Of a DNA stretch of 64,000 nucleotides, positions 46,378-59,216 are shown piece by piece. The stretch's first letter is position 1; each line of letters begins with the position of its first letter. Origin of the DNA: Lathyrus oleraceus (taxonomy: Eukaryota; Streptophyta; Magnoliopsida; Fabales; Fabaceae); NCBI RefSeq assembly GCF_024323335.1, contig NC_066582.1, positions 185,226,973 to 185,290,972 on the forward strand, written 5' to 3'. The position numbers and the translations under genes are program-made. Under the pieces are notes generated by a model that was not told the DNA's origin, ran no database searches, and saw nothing but the letters and a program-made list of their open reading frames with translations.

Positions 46378-49300
46378 TCCATGCCATAAACAAGTGAAAA
46401 ATGGGTTGCTCATGTTGAAGTGCAGATGGATGTACGATACCCATGCAAAGAGAATGGGAGCATCTCATGTCAATCCTTATACGTCACAACCATCTTTTGA
46501 ATAATCTTCTTGATGTTCTTATTTGCAGCTTCAACAGCCCCATTCATCTTAGGTATGTAGGGAGAAGACTTATGATGTGCAATTTTGAAGTCTTTGCAAA
46601 GAGCTTCCACCATATTGTTATTCAAGTTCGATCCATTATCAGTAATAATCTTACTTGGCACACCATAACGACATATAATTTGATTCTTGATAAACCTCGC
46701 TACAACTTGCTTGGTTACATTCGCGTATAATGCCGCTTCAACCCATTTTGTGAAGTAATCAATAGCAGCCAGAATGAAACGATGTCCATTCGAAGCTTTG
46801 GGCTCAATGATACCAATCATATCAATTCCCCACATGGAGAAGGGCCATGGAGAGGAAATGACATTCAACAGTGTCGGAGGAACATGAATTTTATCTGTAT
46901 AAATTTGACACTTGTGGCATTTCTTCACAAACTTGCAACAGTCGGATTCCATTGTCCACCAATAGTAACCTTCTCTCAATATCTTTCTTTCCATAGCATG
47001 TCCGTTGGAATGAGTACCAAAGGAAACTTCATGGACTTCAGCCATCAATAAGTCTGCTTCGTGTCTATCCACGCATCTGAGAAAAACCATATCAAAGTTT
47101 CTCTTATAACGCACATCACCATTTTGGTATAAGTTGCCAGCTAATCTTCTCAAAGTCTTCTTATCTTTCAAATATGCCCTAGGCGGGTAAATATGACTTT
47201 GGAGGAAACACTTAATATCAAAATACCATGGCTTTTCATCTTTGACCTCTTCAACAGAAAACACATTAGTTGGCCTATCAAGACGCATTACAGTCAAATT
47301 GGGAGCTTCATTCCAAAATTTCACCACAATCATGGAAGCCAATGTTGCAATAGCATCTGCCATCCGATTTTCATCTCGAGAGATATGATGAAACTCAACT
47401 TATGTAAAGAAAGTTGAAATCCTCCCTGCATAGTCTTTGTATGGTATCAAACCGGGTTGATTCGTCTCTCGTTCACCTTTGATCTAATTCATCACCAAAG
47501 CCGAATCTCCATATACGTCTAGATATTTGATTCTGAGATCAATGGCTTCTTCAATCCCCATAATGCAAGCTTAATACTCAGCCATATTATTTATACACTT
47601 GAAAGTAAATCTAGCTGTAAACGGAAAATGGGTGCCTTGAGGAGTAATAATCACTTCCCCAATGCCATTACCATATGAATTAAGAGCTCCATCAAATACC
47701 ATGCCCCAACGAGAACCAGGTTTTGGACCTTCTTCAAGCAATGGTTCATCACAATCTTTCATTTTTTAAGTACAAAATCTCTTCATCAGGAAAATCATAT
47801 TATGCTGACTGATAATCTTCAATCGGCTGGTGAGCCAAATGGTCAGCTAAGACACTACCCTTAATAACTTTTTGAGATCGATATTCAATATCATACTCGG
47901 ATAGAAACATCTGCCAACAGGAAATCCTCCCAGTTAAAGAAGGCTTTTCAAAAATGTACTTGATTGGATCCATTTTGGATATCAACCTAGTGGTATGATT
48001 CAACATATACTGGCACAGACGCTTAGCAGCCCAAGCCAATGCGCGGCATGTCTTTTCCAACATAGAATACCGAGCCTCACAGTCGATGAGCTTCTTACTG
48101 AGGTAGTAAATTGCATACTCTTTCTTTCCAGATTCATCTTTCTAACCAAGAATACATCACATACTCTCATCCAGCACAGTCAAATACATGATCAACGGTC
48201 TTCCTTCAACAGGAGGAAACAGAATCAAAGGTTCAAGTAGATACTCTTTGCTACTATCAAAAGCTTTCTGGAAATCTTCGGTCCAATCACAAGATTGATC
48301 TTTCTGAAGAAGCTTGAATATATACGCACATGTGGCAGTCATATGCGATATAAATCTTGAGATATAGTTCAAGCGGGCGAGAAAACCTCTGACTTGCTTC
48401 TCAGTTTTAGGCGCAAGCATTTCTTGTATTGCTTTAACCTTGGCAGGATCAACTTCAATACCCTTCTCACTGACAATAAAGCCTAACAACTTACCAGAAC
48501 GAACACCAAAAGTACACTTATTGGGATTCAAGCGAAGTTTGTACTTCCTCAAATGCGGGAATAACTTCAACAAATGATCAACATGTTCTTCTTCATCACT
48601 TGATTTAGAAATCATATCATCAACACAAACTTCAATCTCTTTATGCATCATATCATGAAAAAGAGTGGTCATAGCTCTCTGGTATGTTGCACCAGCATTC
48701 TTTAAACTGAAAGGAATCACTCTATAACAGAATGTTCCCCGGGGTGTAATGAATGTGGTCTTCTCCATATCTTCAGGTGCCATATTGATCTGATTATAAC
48801 TGGAAAATCCATCCATAAATGAAAATACTTTGAATTTAGTTGTATTGTCTACCAACATGTCAATGTGTGGTAGAGGAAAATCATCTTTCGGACTAGCTTT
48901 GTTCAAATCTCTATAAGTAACACACATGCGGACTTTTCCATCTTTTTTAGGAACAGGCACAATGTTGGCCACCCACTACGGATATTCAGAGGTTACAAGA
49001 AAACCAGCATCAATTTGCTTCTGCACTTCCTCTTTGATTTTTACTACCTGACCGGTGGGCATTCTGGCTTCAACGGCAATCTATACTCCACTATATCAGA
49101 ATCCAAACCAGACATGTCTTGATAGGACCAAGAAAACACATCTGAATATTCTCGTAGAAGATCAATCAACCCCTTCTTAGCCTCTGGACATAGTTGAGAC
49201 CCAATCTTGACTTCCTTCACATCATCTTCGGAACCCAAGTTGACTAGTTCAATTTGCTCTTTGAACGGCTGAATGGCTTTTTCCTCATGCTCAAGCAAAC

Positions 49301-49416
49301 GAGATAATTCATCAGATACTTCTTCATCATCAATCTCTTCCTCAGCTTTAAACATAGGGAAATCAAAGTTTGGAATGGGAGTAGGATCATTGTATTCAAT
49401 GGGTTTGAGAACTAAC
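46378..49416 (-). pseudogene. Ogre copy C pol: RT, RNase H, archaeal RNase H, integrase (C-terminus deleted)
   Basis: Exon 2 after the intron. The pre-RT acidic region (49355-49044) is followed by a frameshifting deletion of about 35 bp at 49044, then RT (48972-48157). The RT active-site box reads CVDD instead of YVDD, near 48630. RNase H spans 48063-47800. Archaeal-type RNase H (MVFDGALNSYGNGIGE, from 47762) lies in another frame. Integrase (47363-46470) has an intact zinc motif (CKFVKKCHKC) and triad (GIDMIG, TDNGSN, NGAVEA). Stops occur at 48976-48978, about 48157, about 48130, 47571 and 46470. At about 46378 the integrase C-terminus is fused to downstream noncoding DNA by a deletion. Inactive. 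Confidence 0.9.
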
Positions 49417-49668
49417 CTGCGTAATGATTTAATATTTTGATTTTAGAGAAGTGGAGTGCAAACAAATATTATGCAGATGGAAAGATTATTATTTGTTTAT
49501 ATTTTGTGATTACCATTTTCAGAAAAAGCAAAAAGTAAAAATAAAACATCATAGATGTGGATTAATAAAATTGTATTTTATTGATGATAATTGAAATGCC
49601 CAACAATGTTCACTTATCCCTTAGGCATAGGAGAAGGATTTTTTTCTAAAAAATGAAAAACAAATTAC
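49417..49668 (-). other. Ogre intron, copy C (252 bp)
   Basis: Donor CACTATAA|GTAATTTG (GT at 49668-49667) and acceptor ATTACGCAG|GTTAG (AG ending at 49417). Splicing joins the linker codons ...HHY-K in frame to LVLKPIEYND. A TAA begins in the first bases of the intron, so unspliced RNA would stop at gag-pro. Confidence 0.85.
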
Positions 49669-52600
49669 TTATAGTGATGAATAACGGTAGGAACATCAAC
49701 ATCAACCCAATTGTTGCAAGTCTGGCCATGCGTCACAAAGTTGGCGCAAGCTTCGTCTTCAGCGTCACTGTCCTCAATCACAGCAGCTGAGTGTTGATCA
49801 TTACGATGAATGAACCCTCCACTGCGGAAACTTGGTTGCACATCTTTAGTTTTGACGTTGAACGGCCCTGGTTGAAATCTCAATCCGGACCTATTCTTGT
49901 TCTCAGCAATCACTATCATATGGCCCCATTGATCAGTGTTGCCAACCTCAATAGCCTTTTGTGCATCCTTCAAAGAAGACATGGGTGCCCCAGTTTTCTT
50001 CACTTCATCAGCAATAAATAAGGCTTGGAATGGCGTTCCAACATCCTCCTCAGCTTCAACATAAGAAAAGGATGACAAATGGCTCACCAATAGTTCCCTC
50101 TCTCCACCAACAACGATAGGCTTGCTATTCTTCACAAATTTTAGCTTTTGGTGTAAAGTAAACGTCACTGCTCCAACTTCATGAATCCATGGCCTTCCCA
50201 ATAGACAACTATAGGCCGGTGGATATCCATTACCTAGAAAGTAATCTAGAAATCACTCGTCTCTATCTTCATTGGAAGGTCCACTTCACCAATGACGGTC
50301 TTATGATAACCATCAAATGCTTTCAAAATCACGGCACTATACCTCATCGGGGCGCCTTGGTAAGAAATTTTTGACAAAGTTGACTTTGGAAGCACGTTCA
50401 AAGACGAACCAGTATCGACCAACACATTGGACATAGCGTCCTCCTTGCAGTTCATAGAAATATGTAGCGCCAAATTGTGATTCCTGCCTTGCTCAGGAAG
50501 CTCTTTATCGCAAAAACTCAGATTATTGCAAGAAACAATATTGGCAATAATATGGTCAAACTAATCCACATTCACATCATGCTCAACATAAGTCGGCTCG
50601 AGAACTTTCTGCAACACCTCCCTATGTGCCTCATAGTCCATCAACAAAGACGGCACCGAAATATTTGACGGGGTTTGGAGCAACTGCTCCACCATATTAA
50701 ACTCACTTCTTTTTATCAGCTTCAAAACTTCGTCATCATCATTAGCCTTCAGTTTGCAGGATTCACTAGACTGACACACTGGAGCACTAAATGGATTCAC
50801 CACTGGAATCTCTGCCTTCTTACTGGTTGCAACATCTTCTACCTCTTTCGGAAATACCGGACTGAACACACAACCGATACGGGTCACCTTTGCTATATCA
50901 TCAATATTTACCATGGAGTCTGCAACTGGTAAAGGAACCTCTTGACCATTCTCCACCATCGTTATGTTGTATTGATAAGGCATAACTTTATCGGATGCAT
51001 ATGGAACAGGGCCCGCTAACCGTATTACCAACAGCGACACTGATATATTAACTTTATTGTTATTGTTGCTATTGAACTGGATTACTACCCGCTCAGGGGT
51101 CTTAAACACTGGTACAATTACATTTACATTATTTACATCTCTCGACTGGAAAATCTGGATAAGACCTTCACCCATCAACCTCTAAATATCCCTCTTGACA
51201 ATAGCACATCCACGAGGGTTCAAACTGCATATCACATAATCATCATGTTCATGCTCACAGTCACTAACCAAATAAATATCTTTATGGATTGCCATCAAAG
51301 ATTATCTGATATGGAGAACATCATAAATTTTGTACTTACCAGAACAACCATCTACCATGTTGACAGAAGCATTACCATCAGCAGGCAACGGATTAGCTTT
51401 CACATTAGGTGCTCGGTCCTCAAAGGACACCATCCCACTTTTCACAAGCTTCTGTACTTCATACTTTAACAAAGAGCAGTTCTCTATGTCGTGTCCAGGG
51501 GCTCCCTGGTGAAAGGCACAGCGAAGTTCAGGTTTGAACCACCACGCAAGTGGCTCAGGAATCTGTGGAGGATTTCTGGGTTGGATGAGGTTCTTGATAA
51601 CCAAAGATGGGTACAATTCTGCATAGTACATAGGAATAGGTTCAAAGGAGACCTTCTTCCTCTCAAAGTTTTGTTGTTGATTATTGTTGTTGTTGTAGTT
51701 GGTTCTTTGTTGTGGATGTTGTTGACATGGTCGTTGTTGAATCGAGACTGATTGATTGTTGGAATTGTTTGAAAAAACTGGAATCACTGAAGAAACTTGA
51801 TGTTGATGTTGACGAGGTTGAGAACTCTTTCTGACATGAGGCCTCCTCTGCCTCCCCACAGTTACTGAATTAGTCCCCCCTCCTTCCTCTTGGAGAAACT
51901 ACCACCATATTTCTTGCTAGACACTGCTTCTTCCTTAGACAAACGTCCTTCACGGACTCCTTCTTCTAGCCTAATCCCCATATTGACCATTTCAGTAAAG
52001 TCATTGGGGGCACTCACAATCATACGTTGGTAATAAAACGAACCCAGCGTCTTCAGGAAGATCTTCGTCATTTCTTTCCCTTCAAAAAGTGGACTAATCT
52101 GGGCAGCCAGTTCCCTCCACCTCTGGGCATACTCCTTGAATGTCTCCTTATCTTTCTAAGACATAGACCTCAGCTTGTCTCTATTGAGCGTCATATCAAC
52201 GTTGTATTTGTACTACATGACAAAGGCCTCGCCTAAGTCATTGAAAGTACGGATGCTTGCACTATCTAACCCCATATACCATCTCAAAGCAGCACCAGTC
52301 AAACTGTCTTGGAAGTAGTTAATTAACAACTGATCATTATTAGTTTGAGTAGACATCTTTGTGACGTACATCACAAGGTGGCTTAGCGGACAAGTATTTC
52401 CCTTATACTTTTCAAAGTCAGTGACCTTGAACTTCATCAGGATTTTCACAGTAGGCACTAGGCAGAGCTCAGCAACACTCTTCCCAAATAAATCCTTCCC
52501 TCTCAAAGTCTTCAACTCTTTACATAGCTCGAGGAACTGATCCTTCATTTCGTCCATTTTCTCATATACATTTGGGCCTCAGATGGGTCAGAGTGGTAGA

Positions 52601-53012
52601 TGGTTTCCTCAACACGAGGCAGAGTATGAACAACTAGAGGAGGTACTGACATAAGTGGGATAGATGTCGACAGAGAAACAAAAGTGGGTGCATACCCTTC
52701 AGGCATAAAATTGGATGGCATCCCCCAAGGGAATCAAGCAGGCATGGAAGGACCAGATTGACTGGCAGCAATAGGAATAGTCGAGGTAGCAACCTCAGAA
52801 ATAACAGTCCTCTGGAGAGGAGTTACAGGAGTTTGTGAAGACTGTTTATGTGCAGCAAGAACAGACTCCATCATAGTAGTTAACCACGCAATTTCATCCT
52901 TCAGTTCTTTATTATATTTCTCTAAATGTTCCATGATCTTTGATTGATTAGCGTGAGTGTTGTATCGGTGAGTCAACTTGGCTGAAGGACAGAAGAATAA
53001 CCGATAAGACAT
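49669..53012 (-). pseudogene. Ogre copy C gag-pro
   Basis: Start MSYRLFFCPSAKLTHRYNTHAN at 53012, 224 bp after ORF1. Order: coiled-coil-like N-terminus; gag domain (52557-52213: YKGNTCPLSHLVMYVTKM, LINYFQDSLTGAALRWYMGL; then 52071-51862); an Asn/Gln-rich linker near 51700; a zinc-like motif CAFHQGAPGHDIENC near 51500; and a basic-acidic linker (51178-50561). Aspartic protease DTGSSLNVLP lies near 50400, followed by a C-terminal linker to the intron donor at 49669. At least three frameshifts (between 52740 and 52557, near 51860, near 50220) and stops at about 52735, 52213, 52160 and 50561 break it. This is the most complete Ogre gag-pro in the window. Confidence 0.9.
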
Positions 53013-53236
53013 CTGGTGGAAGAAAACCTGCTTATGCAAATGATGCATGAAATGCAATGTTTTTGTTTGTTTAAATTTCAAGGAACATATGAAGTTTTCT
53101 TTGCAAAAAATTTAAACAATAACAATAGTAACAATTTGATTGACCATAAAATCTCTTTTTATTCATAAAATTTGGAAGGATTACACTGAGTACAATTTTA
53201 GAAACCAAAATAGAAATACAAGAGAAAGGAAACTAA

Positions 53237-53933
53237 TCATCCTAAGGATCCCCTAACAACAGTATCATATGATCTGGTTGTGGGCGCATACTTCCTTCAG
53301 ATGCGTCGAATCTCAGACTCAAAAGATGTCTTCTTCTGAGCTTTCTCAAGGACAAGCTAATCAACAATCTTCTTCCAATCACTGGAAGGCTGAGGCATAC
53401 TAGAGGACGGTAGACCCTCTGGCTCTCTCTGTCTCTTCACTGCCCAGTCTTCAAGAAGTTCAATAAATGAATCCTTTTCTTTCGACTCAAGCTGCAACTC
53501 TTCATGCTTTCGGTTCAAAGCATGGAATCGCTCTTCCCACATATCTCTCTCTTGCTTCATCTTGGTGAGTGCGTCTTCCAACTCCTCTACATCTTGGTTA
53601 GGGAGAGTTGATGGCTCAGCTACAACCAAAGACATAGGTCTTTCACAAGCATACGGCATCTTCAGCTCCAAAGTTATCTTCTTCACCCAAATAGTGTAAG
53701 CTTCCAAAACTACACAGCTGCGCGGACCAAGCTCGGATCTTCCTTTCCTATGCATATTATGCCAAGCATGTATCATCTTCTGCATCAAATGTTGGGGATC
53801 TTTACTCTCTTGATAGAAAAGACCTTCTAACTGAGTGTTATTAGGTTTATCTCTCAAGGGGAACCCAAGTTGACGACGGGCTAATACAGTGTTGTAATTG
53901 ATTCCTCCTTGTGTATTAATGAGGGGCATGATT
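53237..53933 (-). pseudogene. Ogre copy C ORF1, C-terminal part
   Basis: One frame from the Athila-like insertion at 53933 down to TGA 53237-53239. It includes LEGLFYQESKDPQHLMQKM, HRKGRSELGPRSCV, a coiled coil (VEELEDALTKMKQERDMWEERF) and a final RKYAPTTRSYDTVVRGSL. Two stops lie near 53357 and 53290. The N-terminal half is beyond the inserted element and not seen. Confidence 0.8.
53929..53933. repeat. Putative target-site duplication TGATT (one side only)
   Basis: The five bases flank the TG terminus at 53934. The partner is not available because the inserted element is truncated at 55889. Confidence 0.35.
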
Positions 53934-54956
53934 TGTTATCTTACGCGAATCAAAAACGAGTAATAAAATATAGTAAACGGGAAGTGACACCTCGAGTATC
54001 GTATCGCAGGGACTCTTGGAAAATTAACCAAATAAGAAAACAAAATAGGGGGGTTGCGTCTCGATTTAGAATAAGTGATTATAAAATGTGATTATGAAAT
54101 AAGTCGATCTACTGGTTTGGTTTCCTAACTTATCATTGGTTAATATAACTTTCATGCCCTAAGCGGATTCTAATCCCTTTTCGATTATAGTAACAATAAC
54201 AAGCACATTAATACTATTATATGATATGTGTTCCTGATTTTTGAATTAAGCAAGCAGATTCCAAATTAAGCAAACGGGTTAAGCACACGCGAATTAAGCA
54301 AACGCGATTATGGAACATATATCAACTGAAATTAATCAACACATATTATATAAAACTTTAATAAATCATACAAGACATAGAATAAAATATTGAAAGGGAA
54401 AAGACATTTGATTGAAAATTAAGAAACCTCAAAGTATCAGCGGAAACCAATTACAGCAGATCAACCTTGTGAATTTTAGTTCTCCATGAAATCTTCTAAG
54501 CAATATTGTATCATCAAAATTCAGAATAGGATTACTATAGTAATGAAATACCTAATATAATAAAAGATAAATTCGGGTCCTTATGGGGTCCCACCCAAAA
54601 ATTACAAAAACTAGCCCAAACTAACTATTTTAATTAAGTTTGTAACTTCAACAAATTATTCGACCCTCCTTCACTTCGAATAACATTTTGACTTCAACAT
54701 GGATCTTGTAGGACTTTCTCTTAGCTTTCCAACACATATTAGATTGCATCAATCTGATTCTCGTAGCTTAAGTTATGGTCTGTATAGTAACAAGGTATCA
54801 AATAACTGTTTATCCTGAAAATAAAGTACGAAAATAAAATAAAAGCAAAAATAAACTTAAATATAAAAACACACTAAAATAGTAAAAATAATAGAATAAA
54901 CTATAGAAATGTATAAGTACAATTATAGAATAATATGCATCAAATTTCACTGATCA
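53934..54956 (-). mobile_element. LTR of an Athila-like Ty3/gypsy element (1023 bp)
   Basis: Minus strand starts TGATCAGTGAAATTTGATGC at 54956, directly after the purine tract AAGTGTGGGGGAATT, and ends GTAAGATAACA at 53934. The internal wording ('accataacttaagctacgag...gattgatgcaatc', 'atcgtatcgcagggact') is the type found in Athila/Calypso-group LTRs of legumes. It is a 3' LTR inserted in Ogre C ORF1. The family assignment rests on recognition, not on coding sequence. Confidence 0.6.
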
Positions 54957-55889
54957 AATTCCCCCACACTTGAACTTTTGCACTCCGAGCAAAATTACAA
55001 TTTCAAAACAAAAGGAAAGAAAATAGAGCATGCACTTCCAAAAGTTTTCAAGATATAAGGTACAAGCAGAATTCTAAGTCTAAGCTTCAAGAATATGGTG
55101 TTAGTAAGCAACTTTTTGTGACATTCAAAGCAGATAGGAAAACAGATTACCAAAGAGTATATCAGCAACAGTAAAATCCTCACAGGATAAAATTCACTCA
55201 ACTTTCAAGTGTTCAGATTAATTGTTTACACTCAAAGCATAACATGAAAGTTAGTACTACCATAAGCTTGAAAAAACTCTAACATCCACAATTGAAATAC
55301 ATGCATACAAAGATCAAAAGGACTTTAATTTGGCTGTAACATGGTCAAGGTAAGGGTGAGATAAATCCTAAGGGGTATTAGGCTAGAATTCAAAGAGACA
55401 AAAGAGACTTGAAAGAAACTACGGGAGTTGAATTTACAAAATATTTCATTTACTTCTAAAACTCTATAGTAATTGTTTTCATTCATATTTTTCTTCTCCT
55501 TTCTCTTTTTTTCCTCTTTTTTTTCTTTTCATAAGGAGTATGTATTGACATGTATACATTCTTCTTCTTTTTTTCATTCATTTTTTTTCTTTTCTATTTT
55601 CTTTTTCTACCAACTTCTAAAGTATTACAAACATAATTATTCAACCCCACACAACTCCAAACAAGACTCTTTCAACCCTTTGAATAGGGTGATAACATTG
55701 TTTTTCACTTCTCGGTTTGTAATGAGTTTTAAACAAAAAAGGGATAATAGGCTCAAGGGGGTTTCAAACAAGGGATGATATTATTTCAGGGTTGACTTTT
55801 TGGCTAACTGGATAAAAAAACAAAACAAAAAACAAAATTGTCTTTATCATATCAGTGTTCACAAGTAAACAACAACATCGACAAGGGAA
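54957..55889 (-). mobile_element. 3' internal region of the Athila-like element, truncated
   Basis: This noncoding DNA upstream of the 3' LTR begins with the polypurine tract (54957-54971 on the plus strand as its complement). It contains a long pyrimidine-rich block at about 55478-55610 (purine-rich on the element strand) and is cut by an Ogre LTR at about 55889. Short frames at 54995-55201 and 55473-55778 are low-complexity and not called. Confidence 0.5.
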
Positions 55890-58800
55890 TTGCTATTTTT
55901 GGCCAATTTTGGATGTGTGTGAAAATCAAATGCTTTGCCTATAAATAAGACCCTATTGGCTCAGAATTAAGGACCTCGTGCCCAAGCTTTGAACCTGCAA
56001 TCTAAACCCTCGCCATTGAAGGATAATCTTGAAGGTTTTAATTTGAAAATCGAGTTTCAAATCTCTTTCTAATTTGAGATTGAAACTCCAAGAGTCCAAA
56101 CCTTTCCTTGATCCAATTCAACTCCTACAAGCTTCTGAAGTCAAGCCAAGGCCAAATGGAAGCAAGATCAAGCAAGTTTGAAGCTCACTCGAAGGTGATT
56201 TTCCAGAATTTTCATCTCTTTGATTCTCTCTCAATTCTTCACTATTCTTTATGATTTTTGTTTGGCTAAAGTCCTACCAATATAGGCAACAATATGGAGT
56301 TGCTTTGAGGTCAAATCGAAGTAACTCAGATCATGATCCTCGAAATCCAAATCCCTATATCTTTTTATATACTTGGAATTGGAGAAAATTGAGGTCAGAT
56401 TCGTGATCCTGGGCATTTTCTCTCTGGAATAGTGTCCTTGTTTTTCATTTTCCATTGAGATGAAGTTGGACCAGTCCGGTGGAGGTCACCGGAGAAGATG
56501 ACCGGAGCCCTAGCTCCGGTGGTGTGTGGTCACATTTCCTGGCCATCTGATCATGTTTAGAGGTTCTAATTTGGACCATTGCTTCTGATTACCACGCGTA
56601 TATTGCATTGACCAAGGTCCACCATGGAACATGCGCATGTAGCCATCAGATCCACCACCTTAATTAATGAGGGAAATCTGATGGCCCTTGTTTTTTCTAT
56701 TTTTATTTTAATTTCTGATTTTATGTTTAATCCTTTTATTTTTTTTAATTCATAATAATTTCATTTTTAATCCAAAAAATATGGGACTTTCACCAAAAAT
56801 ATTTAAATATTTTTCTCTTTCATATTACGAATTAAAATTACTTTTTGGATTAGTTCTGGTATTTTTCATGAATTAAATGTTATGTGCATGTTTTTAATTG
56901 CTTAAAAATACTTCTGACTTTTTAAAAATTATGAAATTTTCTGTCTAAGGTCCTTTAACCTTGTTTGACCTATGATAAATCTCTTGGCCATTTATTTGGT
57001 GTTTTGAAGAGTTTTTAGGTTTTGACCAAATTAAATTGTATTTTAATTCATTTTTTAATTAGTTTTTAATTGATTAAATGTGTAAAAATTATGTTGAGCC
57101 ATTTTCATGGTCTTGTGATGTTTGACTATTTGTTTTGGCCTTGATCAAGGTCGATTTGACTTTTGTTGGGTTAAAACCCTTGGATTTAGGGGATTGATGA
57201 AATGTATATTTCATCTCCCGAAATGAATGAATGGTTTTAATTTGATAAAACTCCACCCATGACCAATTTGTATTTCTATCTTCCCTTCCCTATTCATCTT
57301 CATCCCTATTCTTTCCCATTCCCACATTTGACCAATGAAATATCTAATGTCTTAAGGCTAATTGGTTCTTCAATGACCTTGTGTGAGATGAACCAATACA
57401 AGTATGACTGAGATCGGTCCATCCTTTTTGATCTTTTCTTTCACTATGTGGTATGTTTTAGGAGTTTGGTTCATCATACCAAATCTCTAACATGCATTAA
57501 CGCCTAAATTTGTATTTCCCGATCTCAGATAGTTGTGATTTCTACATAAGTCCAATTATGATTGCTTAACATAGAGCTAGATTTGACCCCTAAAGGCATA
57601 ACATTCTACTAAGTGAGATTGTAAGTCTCCCATTCTTCATGGTATTATATGGAAACTTGACCTTTTTTCCTTTCATGAGAGCTAGTGGGATACTTGTTGA
57701 ATTATCCAAGTTGGAGCCCTTCTCATGGAAGATGTCTTGGTTTAAGGATTCATACTTGTGAATGGATGGTTCAGGGTTCTCCAAAGAATGACTTAATCAA
57801 TTAAAAATCACCACTAACACTTGATTAACTTTTGAATAGCATTTGACTAACTCTTGTTAATATTTCTTTACTTTCAAGTCATTTACTTTATGAAATTTAA
57901 ATTTCAGTCATCTATCATTCATTGTCATTTACATTCCGTTTAACTTGTTTATGTTTATGTCGTTTTCACTTTGCTCATTTGAGCCATATCTTGTGATTGT
58001 ATATATTGTTGTTGTGTTTTGATTTCTTTTGTGGTCTTAGGACCTTAAAACACTTAATAACAAGAAAAATCCTAAAAAACATATGGTGGACTGTTGATCT
58101 TGATTTGAACTCTTGGACTTAAGATTAGGCACCATTCCCTGTGCAAAAATGACTTGGCCAATGCCAACATTTTGAAACCAAGTTATTATGAACTAAGCCT
58201 TCATCTGATGCAAGCCTTGGACTCTGTTTGAATTCATCTGCTACTTTGTCTTAGTGCTAATTATTATTTTGATCTTGTGTCTGATACTTTGTTCTGAGTT
58301 GATCAAGGGATATTTCATGCGATACATGAGAAGACAAAGAAGACTACTAGCTATTGGAATTGCTTGCTTGGATGTGGATATCTTTATTTGATGCCTTGAC
58401 CTTATTGATGTCTGGATATTGCTAATTGCTCCTTGGTTTGTGCTTGATTCAAAGTCCAAAGGGAAAGTGGGTTTTCTATATGACATTCTTGTTTGTTGGA
58501 TTGCATCCCATTGTTCAGATCTTTTCAACTCTTCATCTTCTCCCACTTCTTAAATTTCAAAATCTCTCCCCCTTTTCAAAAACTTTCTTTTCTTGTGATT
58601 TAAAACTTAGACCTTTATTTTAAATAGAAACTTTGGACTTATGCAATTGTATTTTTAAACGCTTTCTTAAATTAATACCTGTAAATAAACTTAATCTTAT
58701 TGACTTAAAATTTCAAAAGACAAAAAAGGACTAACAACCCCGTTCAAACTTTGGCCTATTGTGCCCTCTTCTTAAATTTTTTATTAAAATCGACTCACCA

Positions 58801-59216
58801 ACTCATTTGAAATTTTTACCATGAACTACGAGGTTTTGATCCATTATTTTTATGTTGGTACGTAGGCACAAGTCCGAAGGTTTTGTCAAACACAAAATTA
58901 TAATCAATAAATCCTCTTCTCATCCCCACACTCTATTTTTCTCAAACATCTTTTATACCAAAAACATATACACACATAAAAAAAGGCTCCTTAGGAGTAC
59001 CTAGGCACTTTGGGTGTTAACACCTTCCCTCTGTGTTTCCAACCCCCTTACCTGTAATCTCTGGAATTTTATTAGTTTTGATTTGAAAACTTCTTATCTT
59101 TGGGTTTTGTTCGTACTTTTCCCTTTTCCTTTGGAAAAATAAAAGCGTGATGGCGACTCTGGTTTTATTGATGTTAAGATTATCCATAGCTTAGTGGTCA
59201 TGAATTTACCGCTACA
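55890..59216 (+). mobile_element. Ogre LTR, plus strand, U3 truncated
   Basis: It ends GAATTTACCGCTACA at 59216 with no primer-binding site after it, so it is a 3' or solo LTR. The left end, at about 55890, lies about 50 bp before the TATA (55939-55947), so most of U3 is missing. From the TATA to the end is 3.28 kb, equal to LTR E. U5 has TGGCGACTCTG at 59151-59161. The right flank is a SIRE-type envelope-like ORF. Confidence 0.85.
55939..55947 (+). promoter_or_regulatory. LTR TATA box
   Basis: CTATAAATA in the same context as 28219-28227. Confidence 0.6.

Noticed and set aside
55473..55778. 101-codon Phe/Ser-rich frame
   Set aside because: Produced by a low-complexity pyrimidine tract in the Athila-like 3' region.
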